A DNA stretch of 39,066 nucleotides from a gamma proteobacterium L18 (lineage in GTDB: Bacteria; Pseudomonadota; Gammaproteobacteria; Pseudomonadales; Pseudomonadaceae), in assembly GCA_000497835.1 (NCBI GenBank), contig KI547177.1, positions 1 through 39,066 on the forward strand, given 5' to 3'. Shown piece by piece: positions 1 to 6,899 of the stretch (position 1 is its first letter; every line of letters begins with the position of its first letter). Made by a program: the position numbers and the translations under genes. Below the pieces are notes generated by a model that was not told the DNA's origin, made no database searches, and saw nothing but the letters and a program-made list of their open reading frames with translations.

Positions 1-35
1 GGTGTGGGGTGGTGTCAGGGTAAATAGCGGTGCCG

Positions 36-97
36 GCATCGCGACCAAGGTCGGCTCCTGCACTGTCCGTGGTAGGAGCCGGCCTTGGCCGCGATGC
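36..97. repeat. REP-like inverted repeat pair
   Basis: The left arm (starting GCATCGCGACCAAGGTCGG at 36) is nearly complementary to the right arm (ending GGCCTTGGCCGCGATGC at 97), with a short loop around 60-72. It shares the GTAGGAGCC core with copies at 25053-25146 and 28324-28416. This fits the dispersed REP elements of fluorescent pseudomonads. Nothing coding is apparent in 1-222. Confidence 0.75.
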
Positions 98-113
98 AGG
101 CGGTACCGTGTGG

Positions 114-166
114 CAGCCAGTACGCGGCGTCCGTGACGCGGCCTGGCGGCCGCGGCTACAGGTTGT
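114..166. repeat. Dispersed intergenic repeat, second family
   Basis: The block from CAGCCAGT to GGTTGT, containing GTGACGCG and CGGCCGC, recurs with few changes at 18170-18222. Both copies are intergenic and palindromic in their centre. Confidence 0.6.
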
Positions 167-222
167 TCAATACCAGAGAACAAAACAGTTGCCGTTACTC
201 GAACCCGCGCGCTGCCGACATC

Positions 223-250
223 GTTGTCGTACAACCAAATGAGCTATGAT
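223..250 (+). promoter_or_regulatory. Putative promoter and operator of the GntR gene
   Basis: GTTGTCGTACAAC at 223-235 is a perfect 5-3-5 palindrome. TATGAT at 245-250 is a good -10 hexamer, and TTGTCG at 224-229, inside the palindrome, could serve as a -35 with a short 15-base spacer. The TCGTACAA core recurs in inverted orientation at 2893-2900, and a TCGTAC core occurs at 2706-2711, in both other promoters of this island. That makes it a likely autoregulatory site of the GntR protein. The motif is seen; the binding is inferred. Confidence 0.5.
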
Positions 251-285
251 GGCCCCTCATTCGACAGTCGAGATGTTTGTTCCTG

Positions 286-1041
286 ATGGATTACCCAGAC
301 GCCTCATCCAGTGTTCGCGGCCGGCACCGAAGCCTGGCCGAGGATCTGGTCGCCGAGCTTTCCCGGCGTATTCACAGTGGCGAGATCAAAGCGGCGGCCA
401 AGCTGCCCACCGAATCGCAGGTGATGCAGGAGCACGGCGTCAGTCGCACGGTGGTGCGCGAGGCCATGTCGCGGTTGCAGGCGGCGGGCCTGGTGGAGAC
501 CCGTCACGGCATCGGCACTTTCGTGCTGGAAATCCCCAGCCCCAGCGGCTTCCTGATCGACCCGGCCACCATCGTCACCCTGCAGGACGTGCTGGCAGTA
601 CTCGAGCTGCGCATCAGCCTGGAAGTGGAAGCCGCCGGCCTTGCCTGCGCCCGGCGCACCGAGCAGCAACTGCAACTGATGCGCGACTCGCTCGACGCCC
701 TCAATTCACGGGTGATCAGCGTCGAGTATGCGGTGGCGGCGGATTTTCAGTTCCATCAGCAGATCGCCCTGGCCACCGGCAATCGCTACTTCACCGACAT
801 CATGCTGCACCTGGGTGTCAGCATCCTGCCGCGTGCGCGTCGCCACTCAACGCGAGTGGTCAACGACAAGACCGAGCCCTACCTTGAACGCCTGAGTCGC
901 GAGCATGAAGACATCTACCAGGCCATCGCCCGCCGGGACGGCGACGCTGCCCGCGCGGCGATGCGCCTGCACCTGTCCAACAGCCGCGAGCGCATGCGCC
1001 GTGCCTACGAGGCGGCCGACGCCGAGGCGCTGGGCAACTGA
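286..1041 (+). CDS. GntR family (FCD) transcriptional regulator of the galacturonate island
   Basis: This is a 251-residue regulator of the FadR/FCD type. The N-terminal winged helix (about residues 15-80) shows LPTESQVMQEHGVSRTVVREA followed by the GIGTFV wing. The C-terminal all-helical FCD domain (about 95-235) carries the histidines expected of its metal/ligand pocket, in FQFHQQIA, REHEDIYQA and MRLHLSNS. Start: the ATG at 286 is preferred over the in-frame TTG at 277; no strong ribosome binding site supports either. It stops 3 bases from the convergent udh gene. FCD regulators next to uronate genes usually act as repressors released by a sugar acid, and the palindrome upstream (223-235) suggests it also controls itself. 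The ligand is unknown; a uronate, aldarate or lactone is the best guess. Confidence 0.9.
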   Translation: MDYPDASSSVRGRHRSLAEDLVAELSRRIHSGEIKAAAKLPTESQVMQEHGVSRTVVREAMSRLQAAGLVETRHGIGTFVLEIPSPSGFLIDPATIVTLQDVLAVLELRISLEVEAAGLACARRTEQQLQLMRDSLDALNSRVISVEYAVAADFQFHQQIALATGNRYFTDIMLHLGVSILPRARRHSTRVVNDKTEPYLERLSREHEDIYQAIARRDGDAARAAMRLHLSNSRERMRRAYEAADAEALGN

Positions 1042-1044
1042 GGC

Positions 1045-1848
1045 TCAGTCAAAGGGCCCGGCGGCCGTGAACGGTCCGCCTTGCAGCTGGCTGCCGGGCT
1101 CGTCGGTGGCAGGCGCGGGCAGGCGTTCGATCTTGGCGCGGAACAGCTCCGAACTGTCCTGCGGCGCATAGCCCAGGTGGGCGGCGTGGCGGTTGCTCCA
1201 CCACAGGTCACGGTTGGCGGACACCCCATACACCACGGTGTGCTCCACCTTGTCGGCCAGCAGCGCCCGCGCCACCAGGTGTTCCAGATCCCCATAGCTG
1301 AGCCAGGTGGAAAGCATGCGCCGGTTGCGCGGCTCCGGGAATGAAGAGCCGATGCGCAGGCTCACGGTCTCGATGCCGTAGCGATGAAAGTAGAAGGTGG
1401 CCATGTCTTCGCCGTAGGCCTTGGACAGCCCGTAGTAGCCATCCGGCCGGCGCAGGGCGTGCACATCCAGTTCCACGTCCTGGGGGTAGAAACCGGTGAC
1501 GTGGTTGGAGCTGGCAAACACCACGCGCTTGATCCCGTGCTGCCGCGCCGCCTCGTACACATGGAACATGCCGCAGATATTGGCCTGCAGAATCTCTTCG
1601 AAAGGCCGCTCTACCGACACCCCGCCCAGGTGGACGATGGCATCCACGTCCTTGCACAGCGCCGCCACGCCGGCCTTGTCGGCCAGGTTGCACGGCATCA
1701 CTTCGTCGTGTTCGCCACGGCTGGGTGTCATCGCGCCGATGTCCGAAGACCGCACAATGTGGGCGTGGGCCTGAAGTGCCTCGCGAAGGATCTGGCCCAG
1801 GCCGCCGGCGGCGCCGGTCAGCAGGATGCGATTGAAAGGTTTGCTCAT
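1045..1848 (-). CDS. udh: Uronate dehydrogenase (NAD-dependent)
   Basis: This 267-residue cytoplasmic short-chain dehydrogenase oxidises D-galacturonate or D-glucuronate with NAD+ to the aldaro-lactone, the first step of the oxidative uronate pathway. It has the Rossmann motif TGAAGGLG (residues 11-18), the catalytic serine region FASSNH (111-116) and YxxxK at Y139-K143 (YGLSK). It also matches the Pseudomonas Udh pattern in GGVSVERPFEEILQANICG, RIGSSFPEPRNRRMLSTWLS and the C-terminal WWSNRHAAHLGY. It lies 33 bases downstream of the KdgM-type porin on the same strand, so the two are probably co-transcribed from the promoter near 2700. It is convergent with the GntR gene. Length and motifs are normal for the family. 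Confidence 0.93.
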   Translation of the reverse strand: MSKPFNRILLTGAAGGLGQILREALQAHAHIVRSSDIGAMTPSRGEHDEVMPCNLADKAGVAALCKDVDAIVHLGGVSVERPFEEILQANICGMFHVYEAARQHGIKRVVFASSNHVTGFYPQDVELDVHALRRPDGYYGLSKAYGEDMATFYFHRYGIETVSLRIGSSFPEPRNRRMLSTWLSYGDLEHLVARALLADKVEHTVVYGVSANRDLWWSNRHAAHLGYAPQDSSELFRAKIERLPAPATDEPGSQLQGGPFTAAGPFD

Positions 1849-1881
1849 GGTCAGGTCATTCCTTGATCGGTGAAAGGGGCA

Positions 1882-2607
1882 TTACATGAAGTTGTAAACC
1901 ACGCCCAGGCGCCAGCGCACCTGGCGGTCGTTGGAGGTGGTGTCGACCTTGATGTCGCCGAACTCCATGAACGGCACCCACTGTTTGGTGAGCGCGTATT
2001 TGACGATCAGGTTCTGCTCGTAGTCGTTTTTCTTGTTGGCGAAGCGGATGTAGTCGGTCTTGAAGTAGATGAACTGGTACTCGTAGGCCCACTTGCTGGC
2101 CGGCGTGTAGCCCAGCCAGCCTTCGAAGCGATTGACGTGCTGGTCATTCTTGGCGTTGTCGGGCATGTCCTCATCGATCGCATCGCGATTGAGCTTCTTG
2201 GTGTCCAGGCGGTAGCGCGTGGCCACGTAATAGCGGTCGTTGACCTTGTACTTGTACTTGAGCCCGAACTTGTAGGTGGTGGCGTCGCTGGAGCTGTCCA
2301 TCTGGAACGCGGGCGTCAGCGTGGACTGCGGGCTGAGGACGTAGTTGTAGCTGACGGTGAACTCCTCGCCGTTGTTGACCATGTTGTCGTAGGCCACGTC
2401 CTGGCGATCACCGCCGGTGCGGTATTTCATCTCTGCCTCAAAGCCCAGGCCGCTGCTCAGCCGGTAGTTGAGCTTGATGCGGTCGGCGTGGGCGCGGTCG
2501 CCGTCGGTGTACTGGTGGCGGTAGTCGATGCTGGCGGTATCGGCCAGGGCATGGACGGGCAGGCTGAGGGTGGCGAGTGCGGCGAGCGTACGTAGGGTGA
2601 TGTTCAT
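1882..2607 (-). CDS. KdgM-family oligogalacturonate-specific outer membrane porin
   Basis: The 241-residue product has a Sec signal peptide (about 1-22, MNITLRTLAALATLSLPVHALA) and then an alternating aromatic/charged pattern typical of a small beta barrel, ending in the outer-membrane signature phenylalanine-methionine (VVYNFM). Features such as SIDYRHQYTDGDRAHADRIKLNYR and FAGWLGY-like FEGWLGYTP are typical of KdgM/oligogalacturonate porins, which let anionic galacturonate oligomers cross the outer membrane. It is the first gene of the minus-strand unit, with udh 33 bases downstream. A predicted promoter and operator lie at 2702-2729. The polygalacturonase at 11133-12917 supports the substrate assignment. 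NanC-type specificity for other acidic sugars cannot be excluded. Confidence 0.88.
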   Translation of the reverse strand: MNITLRTLAALATLSLPVHALADTASIDYRHQYTDGDRAHADRIKLNYRLSSGLGFEAEMKYRTGGDRQDVAYDNMVNNGEEFTVSYNYVLSPQSTLTPAFQMDSSSDATTYKFGLKYKYKVNDRYYVATRYRLDTKKLNRDAIDEDMPDNAKNDQHVNRFEGWLGYTPASKWAYEYQFIYFKTDYIRFANKKNDYEQNLIVKYALTKQWVPFMEFGDIKVDTTSNDRQVRWRLGVVYNFM

Positions 2608-2701
2608 ACGGTCTTCTTTTTTGTTTTTGTTAGGGTCGTTTGACGAGCACTACGGGGCAGCAGGGTGTTGCGTGTTGATCTCATTTGAGTCTTAGAAATA
2701 C

Positions 2702-2729
2702 GTTATCGTACGACAAGATGACTCGTCTA
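2702..2729 (-). promoter_or_regulatory. Putative promoter with operator for the porin-udh unit
   Basis: On the minus strand TAGACG (2729-2724) and GATAAC (2707-2702) are spaced 16 bases. The near-palindrome TTATCGTACGACAA at 2703-2716 covers the -10 side. Its TCGTACGA centre matches the operator-like sites at 223-235 and 2893-2903. Promoter hexamers are 4 of 6 matches each, so the call rests mainly on the shared motif. Apart from this site and 2883-2911, nothing else is evident in the 361-base gap 2608-2968. Confidence 0.4.
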
Positions 2730-2882
2730 CGTGGTCACGCTCATTTTTAACTATTTTTTTATCGATACTCTTCTAAAACAGGGCTTTCAGAGGTATCTAA
2801 ATTGGCCTAAGTCATTGCGGTTATTGGGATAACACCGCAGAATAGGGGCTGCTGGTCACGGAAGAAGCGGTTTTTGGAGGGG

Positions 2883-2911
2883 TTTTCAACTGTTGTACGA
2901 TGACCTATGAT
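2883..2911 (+). promoter_or_regulatory. Putative promoter with operator in the spacer for the long galacturonate operon
   Basis: TTTTCA (2883-2888) and TATGAT (2906-2911) are spaced 17 bases. TTGTACGATGA (2893-2903) sits between them; its TTGTACGA is the exact reverse complement of TCGTACAA in the site at 223-235. An operator inside the -35/-10 spacer is the classic position for repression. This promoter lies about 60 bases upstream of the first gene (2969). Confidence 0.45.
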
Positions 2912-2968
2912 CGTCGCCAACAGACGAAGCTTTTCCACAAATCCAATAAGAAAAGGCTGAAGACGCCC

Positions 2969-4123
2969 ATGAGAATCACAGCAGTCAACGTCCAGGTATT
3001 TGCCTATCCCACCCGCCGTGCCGTCGACAGCGCCGGCCACGCCCACCCCGGTGACGTCGCCCAGGCGCAGATGGCTTTACTGCGTATCCGCACCGAAGAC
3101 GGCCATGAAGGCTATGCCTTGGGCGCGCCCGAACTGATCCGCCCCTATGTGCTGGACGGCTTTGTGCGCAAGGTGCTGATCGGTCAAAACGCCTTCGACC
3201 GCGAAAAGATCTGGCACGACCTGGCCCACTGGCAGCGCGGCAGCGCCAGCCAGTTGACCGACCGCGCCCTGGCCCTGGTGGAGCAGGCCCTGTGGGACTG
3301 GGCCGGGCGCACGCTGGGTGTGCCGGTGCACAAGCTGATCGGCGGTTTCCGCGACAAGGTGCCGGCCTACGGCTCCACCATGTGCGGCGACGAATTGCCC
3401 GGCGGCCTGGCCACCCCCGAAGACTACGGGCGCTTTGCCGAAACCCTGGTCAAGCGCGGCTACAAGGCCATCAAGCTGCACACCTGGATGCCGCCGGTGT
3501 CGTTCGCGCCCAGCCCGCGCATCGACGTCAAGGCCTGCGCCGCCGTGCGCGAAGCCGTCGGCCCGGACATCGCGCTGATGCTCGACGGTTACCACTGGTA
3601 CAACCGCACCGACGCCCTGTACATCGGTCGCGAGCTGCAGAAACTCGACTTTGCCTGGTTCGAAGAGCCGATGATGGAAGAGTCCGCCGAGTCCTATGCC
3701 TGGCTGTCGAACCAGCTGGATATCCCGGTGCTGGGCCCCGAAACCCTGTCGGGCAAACACCTGAGCCGCGCCAGTTGGGTCAAGCATGAGGTGTGCGACA
3801 TCCTGCGCGCCGGTGTGGCCGGGGTAGGGGGCATTGCACCGTGCCTGAAAGTCGCGCACCTGGCCGAGTCCTTCGGCATGGACTGCGAGATCCATGGCAA
3901 TGGCGCGGCCAACCTGACCGTGGTCGGCGCCATCAAGAACTGCACCTGGTACGAGCGCGGCCTGCTGCACCCCTACCTGGACTACGACGAGGTGCCGGCC
4001 TACCTCAAGCGCCTGGTCGACCCCATGGACAGCGACGGCTTTGTGCACTTGTCGTCGTTGCCGGGCCTGGGCGAGGACATTGATTTCGAGTTCATCGAAA
4101 CCAATACCCTCAACAGCTTCTGA
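2969..4123 (+). CDS. Enolase-superfamily acid-sugar dehydratase or galactarolactone cycloisomerase
   Basis: The 384-residue protein belongs to the mandelate racemase/muconate lactonizing group. The three metal ligands are evident and evenly spaced: D206 (LMLDGYHW), E232 (WFEEP) and E258 (VLGPET). A catalytic histidine candidate is H309 (CEIHGNGAAN). The lysine motif at the second strand reads KLH (K169-H171) rather than the usual KxK, so it is not a standard galactarolactone cycloisomerase or glucarate dehydratase. Given udh nearby, the expected substrate is the galactarolactone or galactarate made by Udh, with 3-deoxy-2-keto-hexarate as product. The ATG at 2969 is preferred over an in-frame ATG at 2900 because the family begins MRITAVNV and the earlier start lies inside the predicted promoter. 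It is the first gene of the plus-strand operon. Confidence 0.8.
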   Translation: MRITAVNVQVFAYPTRRAVDSAGHAHPGDVAQAQMALLRIRTEDGHEGYALGAPELIRPYVLDGFVRKVLIGQNAFDREKIWHDLAHWQRGSASQLTDRALALVEQALWDWAGRTLGVPVHKLIGGFRDKVPAYGSTMCGDELPGGLATPEDYGRFAETLVKRGYKAIKLHTWMPPVSFAPSPRIDVKACAAVREAVGPDIALMLDGYHWYNRTDALYIGRELQKLDFAWFEEPMMEESAESYAWLSNQLDIPVLGPETLSGKHLSRASWVKHEVCDILRAGVAGVGGIAPCLKVAHLAESFGMDCEIHGNGAANLTVVGAIKNCTWYERGLLHPYLDYDEVPAYLKRLVDPMDSDGFVHLSSLPGLGEDIDFEFIETNTLNSF

Positions 4124-4194
4124 CGTGTACACGGCAGCCTGGCACCAGCCGGGCTGACCGAGCGCCCTATAACTATAAAAAAGGCACACTCGCT

Positions 4195-5805
4195 ATGAGC
4201 ATTCTTCCTTCGCTGTGGGCGCGCTTGCTGGCGGCCGCGCTGATGGTGACCGCAGTACCGGCGGCCTTTGCGAAAACGCCTGCCGACCAATTGATTGTCG
4301 GCATGAGCATGGCCAACCTGCTGTCCCTGGACCCGGCCGGGGCCACCGGCCTTGACGTGGCCGAGGTCAACGCCAACCTCTACGACATGCTGCTGGTGCA
4401 GGACGCCGCCCAGCCCGATCGCCTGGTGCCGGCCCTGGCGCAGCACTGGCAGGTCAGCGACGACCGCAAGACCCTGACCTTCACCCTGCGCCCCGACGTG
4501 CACTTTCAGTCCGGCAACCGGCTGACCGCGCAAGACGTGGCCTGGTCGCTGCAACGGGTGCTCAAGCTCAACCTGGCCCTGGCCTCCACCTGGAAAGCCT
4601 ACGGCTTCACGGCCCAGAACGCAGAACAGTACCTGCGCGCCCCGGACGCCAGCACCTTTGTCCTGGAACTGCCTCGCCCCACCGATCCGCAACTGCTGCT
4701 CAACACCCTGGCCACTTCGCCCAGCGCGTTCATTCTCGACCGCCAGACCGTCCTCGCGCATCAGAAAAACAACGACCTGGGCGCTGCCTGGCTGGTGACC
4801 CACGCAGCCGGCAGCGGCGCCTTCGTGCTTAACGACTGGCGCGCCAACGACGTGATCCTGATGAGCCGGTTCGACGACTACTGGGGCGGCCCGGCCAAAC
4901 TCAAGCGCGTGGTGATGCGCAACATGAGCGAATCGCAGACCCTGCGCCTGATGATCGAGCGCGGCGACCTCGACATCGCCAAGGGCGTGTCGGCGCCGGA
5001 CATCGCCGCGTTGCAGCGCAACACGCGGGTGCGTACCGAGACCTTGCAGCGCGCCACCCTGTACTACGTGGCGCTGAGCATGAAGCAGCCGATGTTCGCT
5101 GACGTGCGGGTGCGCCAGGCGGTGCGATTCCTGATCGATTACCAGGGCATCAACCAGACGGTGATGCCGTATTACGGCGTGCTCAATCAACGGCCTTTGC
5201 CCCTGGGCATGGCCGCGCGCCTGCCGGACCCCGGCTACCGCCTGAACGTCGAGCAGGCCAAGGCCTTGCTGGCGCAGGCCGGCTACCCCAACGGTTTCAC
5301 CACCACCATACGGGTACTGGCCGAACCGCCCTTCATCAACATTGCCTCCAGCCTGCAGGCCACCCTGGCCCTGGCCGGGATCCGGGCCAGCATCCTCACC
5401 GGCACCGGCAACCAGGTGTACGGCGCCATGCGCGAGCGTAACTTCGACATCATCGTCGGCCGCGGCGGCGGTGGGGCAGAGCGGCACCCGCATTCGAGCC
5501 TGCGCACCCTGGTGTACAACCCGGACAACCGCGACGAAGCGCGCCTGAGCAACTTCCAGGGCTGGCGCACCGCCTTCTACAGCCCCGACTTGAACCAGCA
5601 GATCGAGCAGGCCGAAGTCGAGCCCGATGCCGCCCGGCAGCAGGCTGACTACCAGCACATCCAGACCCGCCTGGATGAGCAGGTGGGCGCCATCCTGCCG
5701 GTGTCGCAGATGACCGACACGGTGCTGGTGTACGCCGACGTCGCCGGCTACCAAGGGCATTCGGCCGCGACCACGCGCTACAAAGACGTTTACAAAATGC
5801 GCTGA
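4195..5805 (+). CDS. ABC importer substrate-binding protein 1 (SBP_bac_5)
   Basis: This 536-residue periplasmic binding protein of the peptide/nickel (DppA/OppA) family has a signal peptide ending about residue 26 (AVPAAFA|KTP). The family hallmarks run in order: LIVGMSMANLLSLDP, NLYDMLLVQD, LTFTLRPDVHFQSGNRLTAQDVAWSL, GSGAFVL and the C-terminal VGAILPVSQM. It is the first of two paralogous binding proteins in this operon, flanking a permease gene; the second is at 6900-8501 and is very similar along its whole length. In one loop (near 5460-5500) this copy has GRGGGGAERHPHSSLRTL where its paralogue has ARGAERYPHPYFSLRTF, a local change that could alter ligand choice. Context suggests binding of galacturonides rather than peptides; that is inference. 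Confidence 0.9.
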   Translation: MSILPSLWARLLAAALMVTAVPAAFAKTPADQLIVGMSMANLLSLDPAGATGLDVAEVNANLYDMLLVQDAAQPDRLVPALAQHWQVSDDRKTLTFTLRPDVHFQSGNRLTAQDVAWSLQRVLKLNLALASTWKAYGFTAQNAEQYLRAPDASTFVLELPRPTDPQLLLNTLATSPSAFILDRQTVLAHQKNNDLGAAWLVTHAAGSGAFVLNDWRANDVILMSRFDDYWGGPAKLKRVVMRNMSESQTLRLMIERGDLDIAKGVSAPDIAALQRNTRVRTETLQRATLYYVALSMKQPMFADVRVRQAVRFLIDYQGINQTVMPYYGVLNQRPLPLGMAARLPDPGYRLNVEQAKALLAQAGYPNGFTTTIRVLAEPPFINIASSLQATLALAGIRASILTGTGNQVYGAMRERNFDIIVGRGGGGAERHPHSSLRTLVYNPDNRDEARLSNFQGWRTAFYSPDLNQQIEQAEVEPDAARQQADYQHIQTRLDEQVGAILPVSQMTDTVLVYADVAGYQGHSAATTRYKDVYKMR

Positions 5806-5829
5806 GATGCACGGATATCAGGAGCTTAT

Positions 5830-6867
5830 ATGTTTGTCATGACTGCCTCTGCCCTGGGCGCGCGCGCGTCCTCCACCGCCCGGCGTGCCAGTACCGTGCT
5901 GGTGACCCTGCTGGGCCTGCTGGTGCTGACGTTCGTCATCGGCCGGGTGATGCCCCTGGACCCGGTGCTGGCCGTGGTCGGCCCCGACGCCGACAGTTCC
6001 ACCTATGCCCAGGTGTACCAGGCCATGGGCCTGGATAAACCGATCTGGATGCAGTTCGGCCTTTACCTCAACGACCTGCTGCACGGTAATTTCGGCAACG
6101 CGCTGCTCACCGGCCACCCGGTGCTGGACGACATCCGCCGGGTGTTCCCGGCCACGCTGGAGCTGGCCACTCTGGCCATCGTGTTCGGCGTGTTGATCGG
6201 CCTGCCGCTGGGCGTGTGCGCGGCCAGCAACCAGGGTCGCCTGGGCGACCATGTGGCGCGGGTGATCACGCTGTTCGGGCATTCCACGCCGATTTTCTGG
6301 CTGGGCATGATGGGCCTGCTGGTGTTCTACGCCTGGCTGGACTGGGCGGGTGGAGCAGGGCGTATCGACCTGGCCTACGATGGCCTGGTACCCGAGGTGA
6401 CCGGCCTGCTGCTGATCGACACCAGCCTGGCGGGTGACTGGCCGGCGTTCGCCAGTGCCCTCAGCCATATCGTGCTGCCGGCGTTGATCCTGGGCCTCAA
6501 CTCGGTGGCCTACATCAGCCGCATGACCCGCAGTTTCATGCTGGAGCAACTGTCCCAGGAATACATCATTACCGCCCGGGTCAAGGGCCTGTCGCGCCGC
6601 CAGGTGGTGTGGGGCCATGCCTTCCGCAATATTCTCGTGCAGTTGCTGACGGTAGTGGCCCTGGCCTACGGCGCGCTGCTGGAAGGCGCGGTGCTGATCG
6701 AAACCGTGTTCGCCTGGCCCGGTTTTGGCCAGTACCTGACCAGCAGCCTGATGCTGGGTGACATGAACGCGGTGATGGGTTGCGTGCTGGTGATCGGCCT
6801 GATCTTCGTGGTGCTGAACCTGATCAGTGATGCCCTGTACAAGGTGTTCGACCCGCGCACCCGCTGA
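5830..6867 (+). CDS. ABC importer permease, DppB/OppB-like
   Basis: The 345-residue inner-membrane permease begins with a TM helix (VTLLGLLVLTFVIGRVMPLDPVL) and has about six in all. The BPD_transp_1 cytoplasmic coupling loop is visible as LEQLSQEYIITARVKGLSRRQVVWGHAFRN, and the C-terminus has the family ending DPRTR. It forms a heterodimer with the permease at 8552-9466. Start ATG at 5830 follows CAGGAGC with proper spacing and lies 24 bases after the first binding-protein gene. The operon order binding protein, permease, binding protein, permease, ATPase, ATPase is unusual in having a second binding-protein gene inserted between the permeases. Confidence 0.92.
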   Translation: MFVMTASALGARASSTARRASTVLVTLLGLLVLTFVIGRVMPLDPVLAVVGPDADSSTYAQVYQAMGLDKPIWMQFGLYLNDLLHGNFGNALLTGHPVLDDIRRVFPATLELATLAIVFGVLIGLPLGVCAASNQGRLGDHVARVITLFGHSTPIFWLGMMGLLVFYAWLDWAGGAGRIDLAYDGLVPEVTGLLLIDTSLAGDWPAFASALSHIVLPALILGLNSVAYISRMTRSFMLEQLSQEYIITARVKGLSRRQVVWGHAFRNILVQLLTVVALAYGALLEGAVLIETVFAWPGFGQYLTSSLMLGDMNAVMGCVLVIGLIFVVLNLISDALYKVFDPRTR

Positions 6868-6899
6868 ATGGAATAACCATAACAACAAGGAATCCGCAC

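Noticed and set aside
30..242. Possible small gene at the window start
   Set aside because: The frame runs across two intergenic repeats and the predicted promoter and lacks a ribosome binding site.
1870..2595. A 241-codon plus-strand frame opposite the KdgM-type porin
   Set aside because: It is the antisense of the porin gene, rich in low-complexity Val/Ala/Gly, with no family match.
4124..4133. CGTGTACACG palindrome between the enolase-superfamily gene and the first binding protein
   Set aside because: It lacks the TCGTAC core of the other sites and has no promoter-like hexamers around it, so it may be chance.
4000..5760. Long minus-strand frames opposite the ABC transporter genes (also 6666-8495 and 8648-10336)
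   Set aside because: These are high-GC antisense shadows; the plus-strand products have complete, recognised domains.
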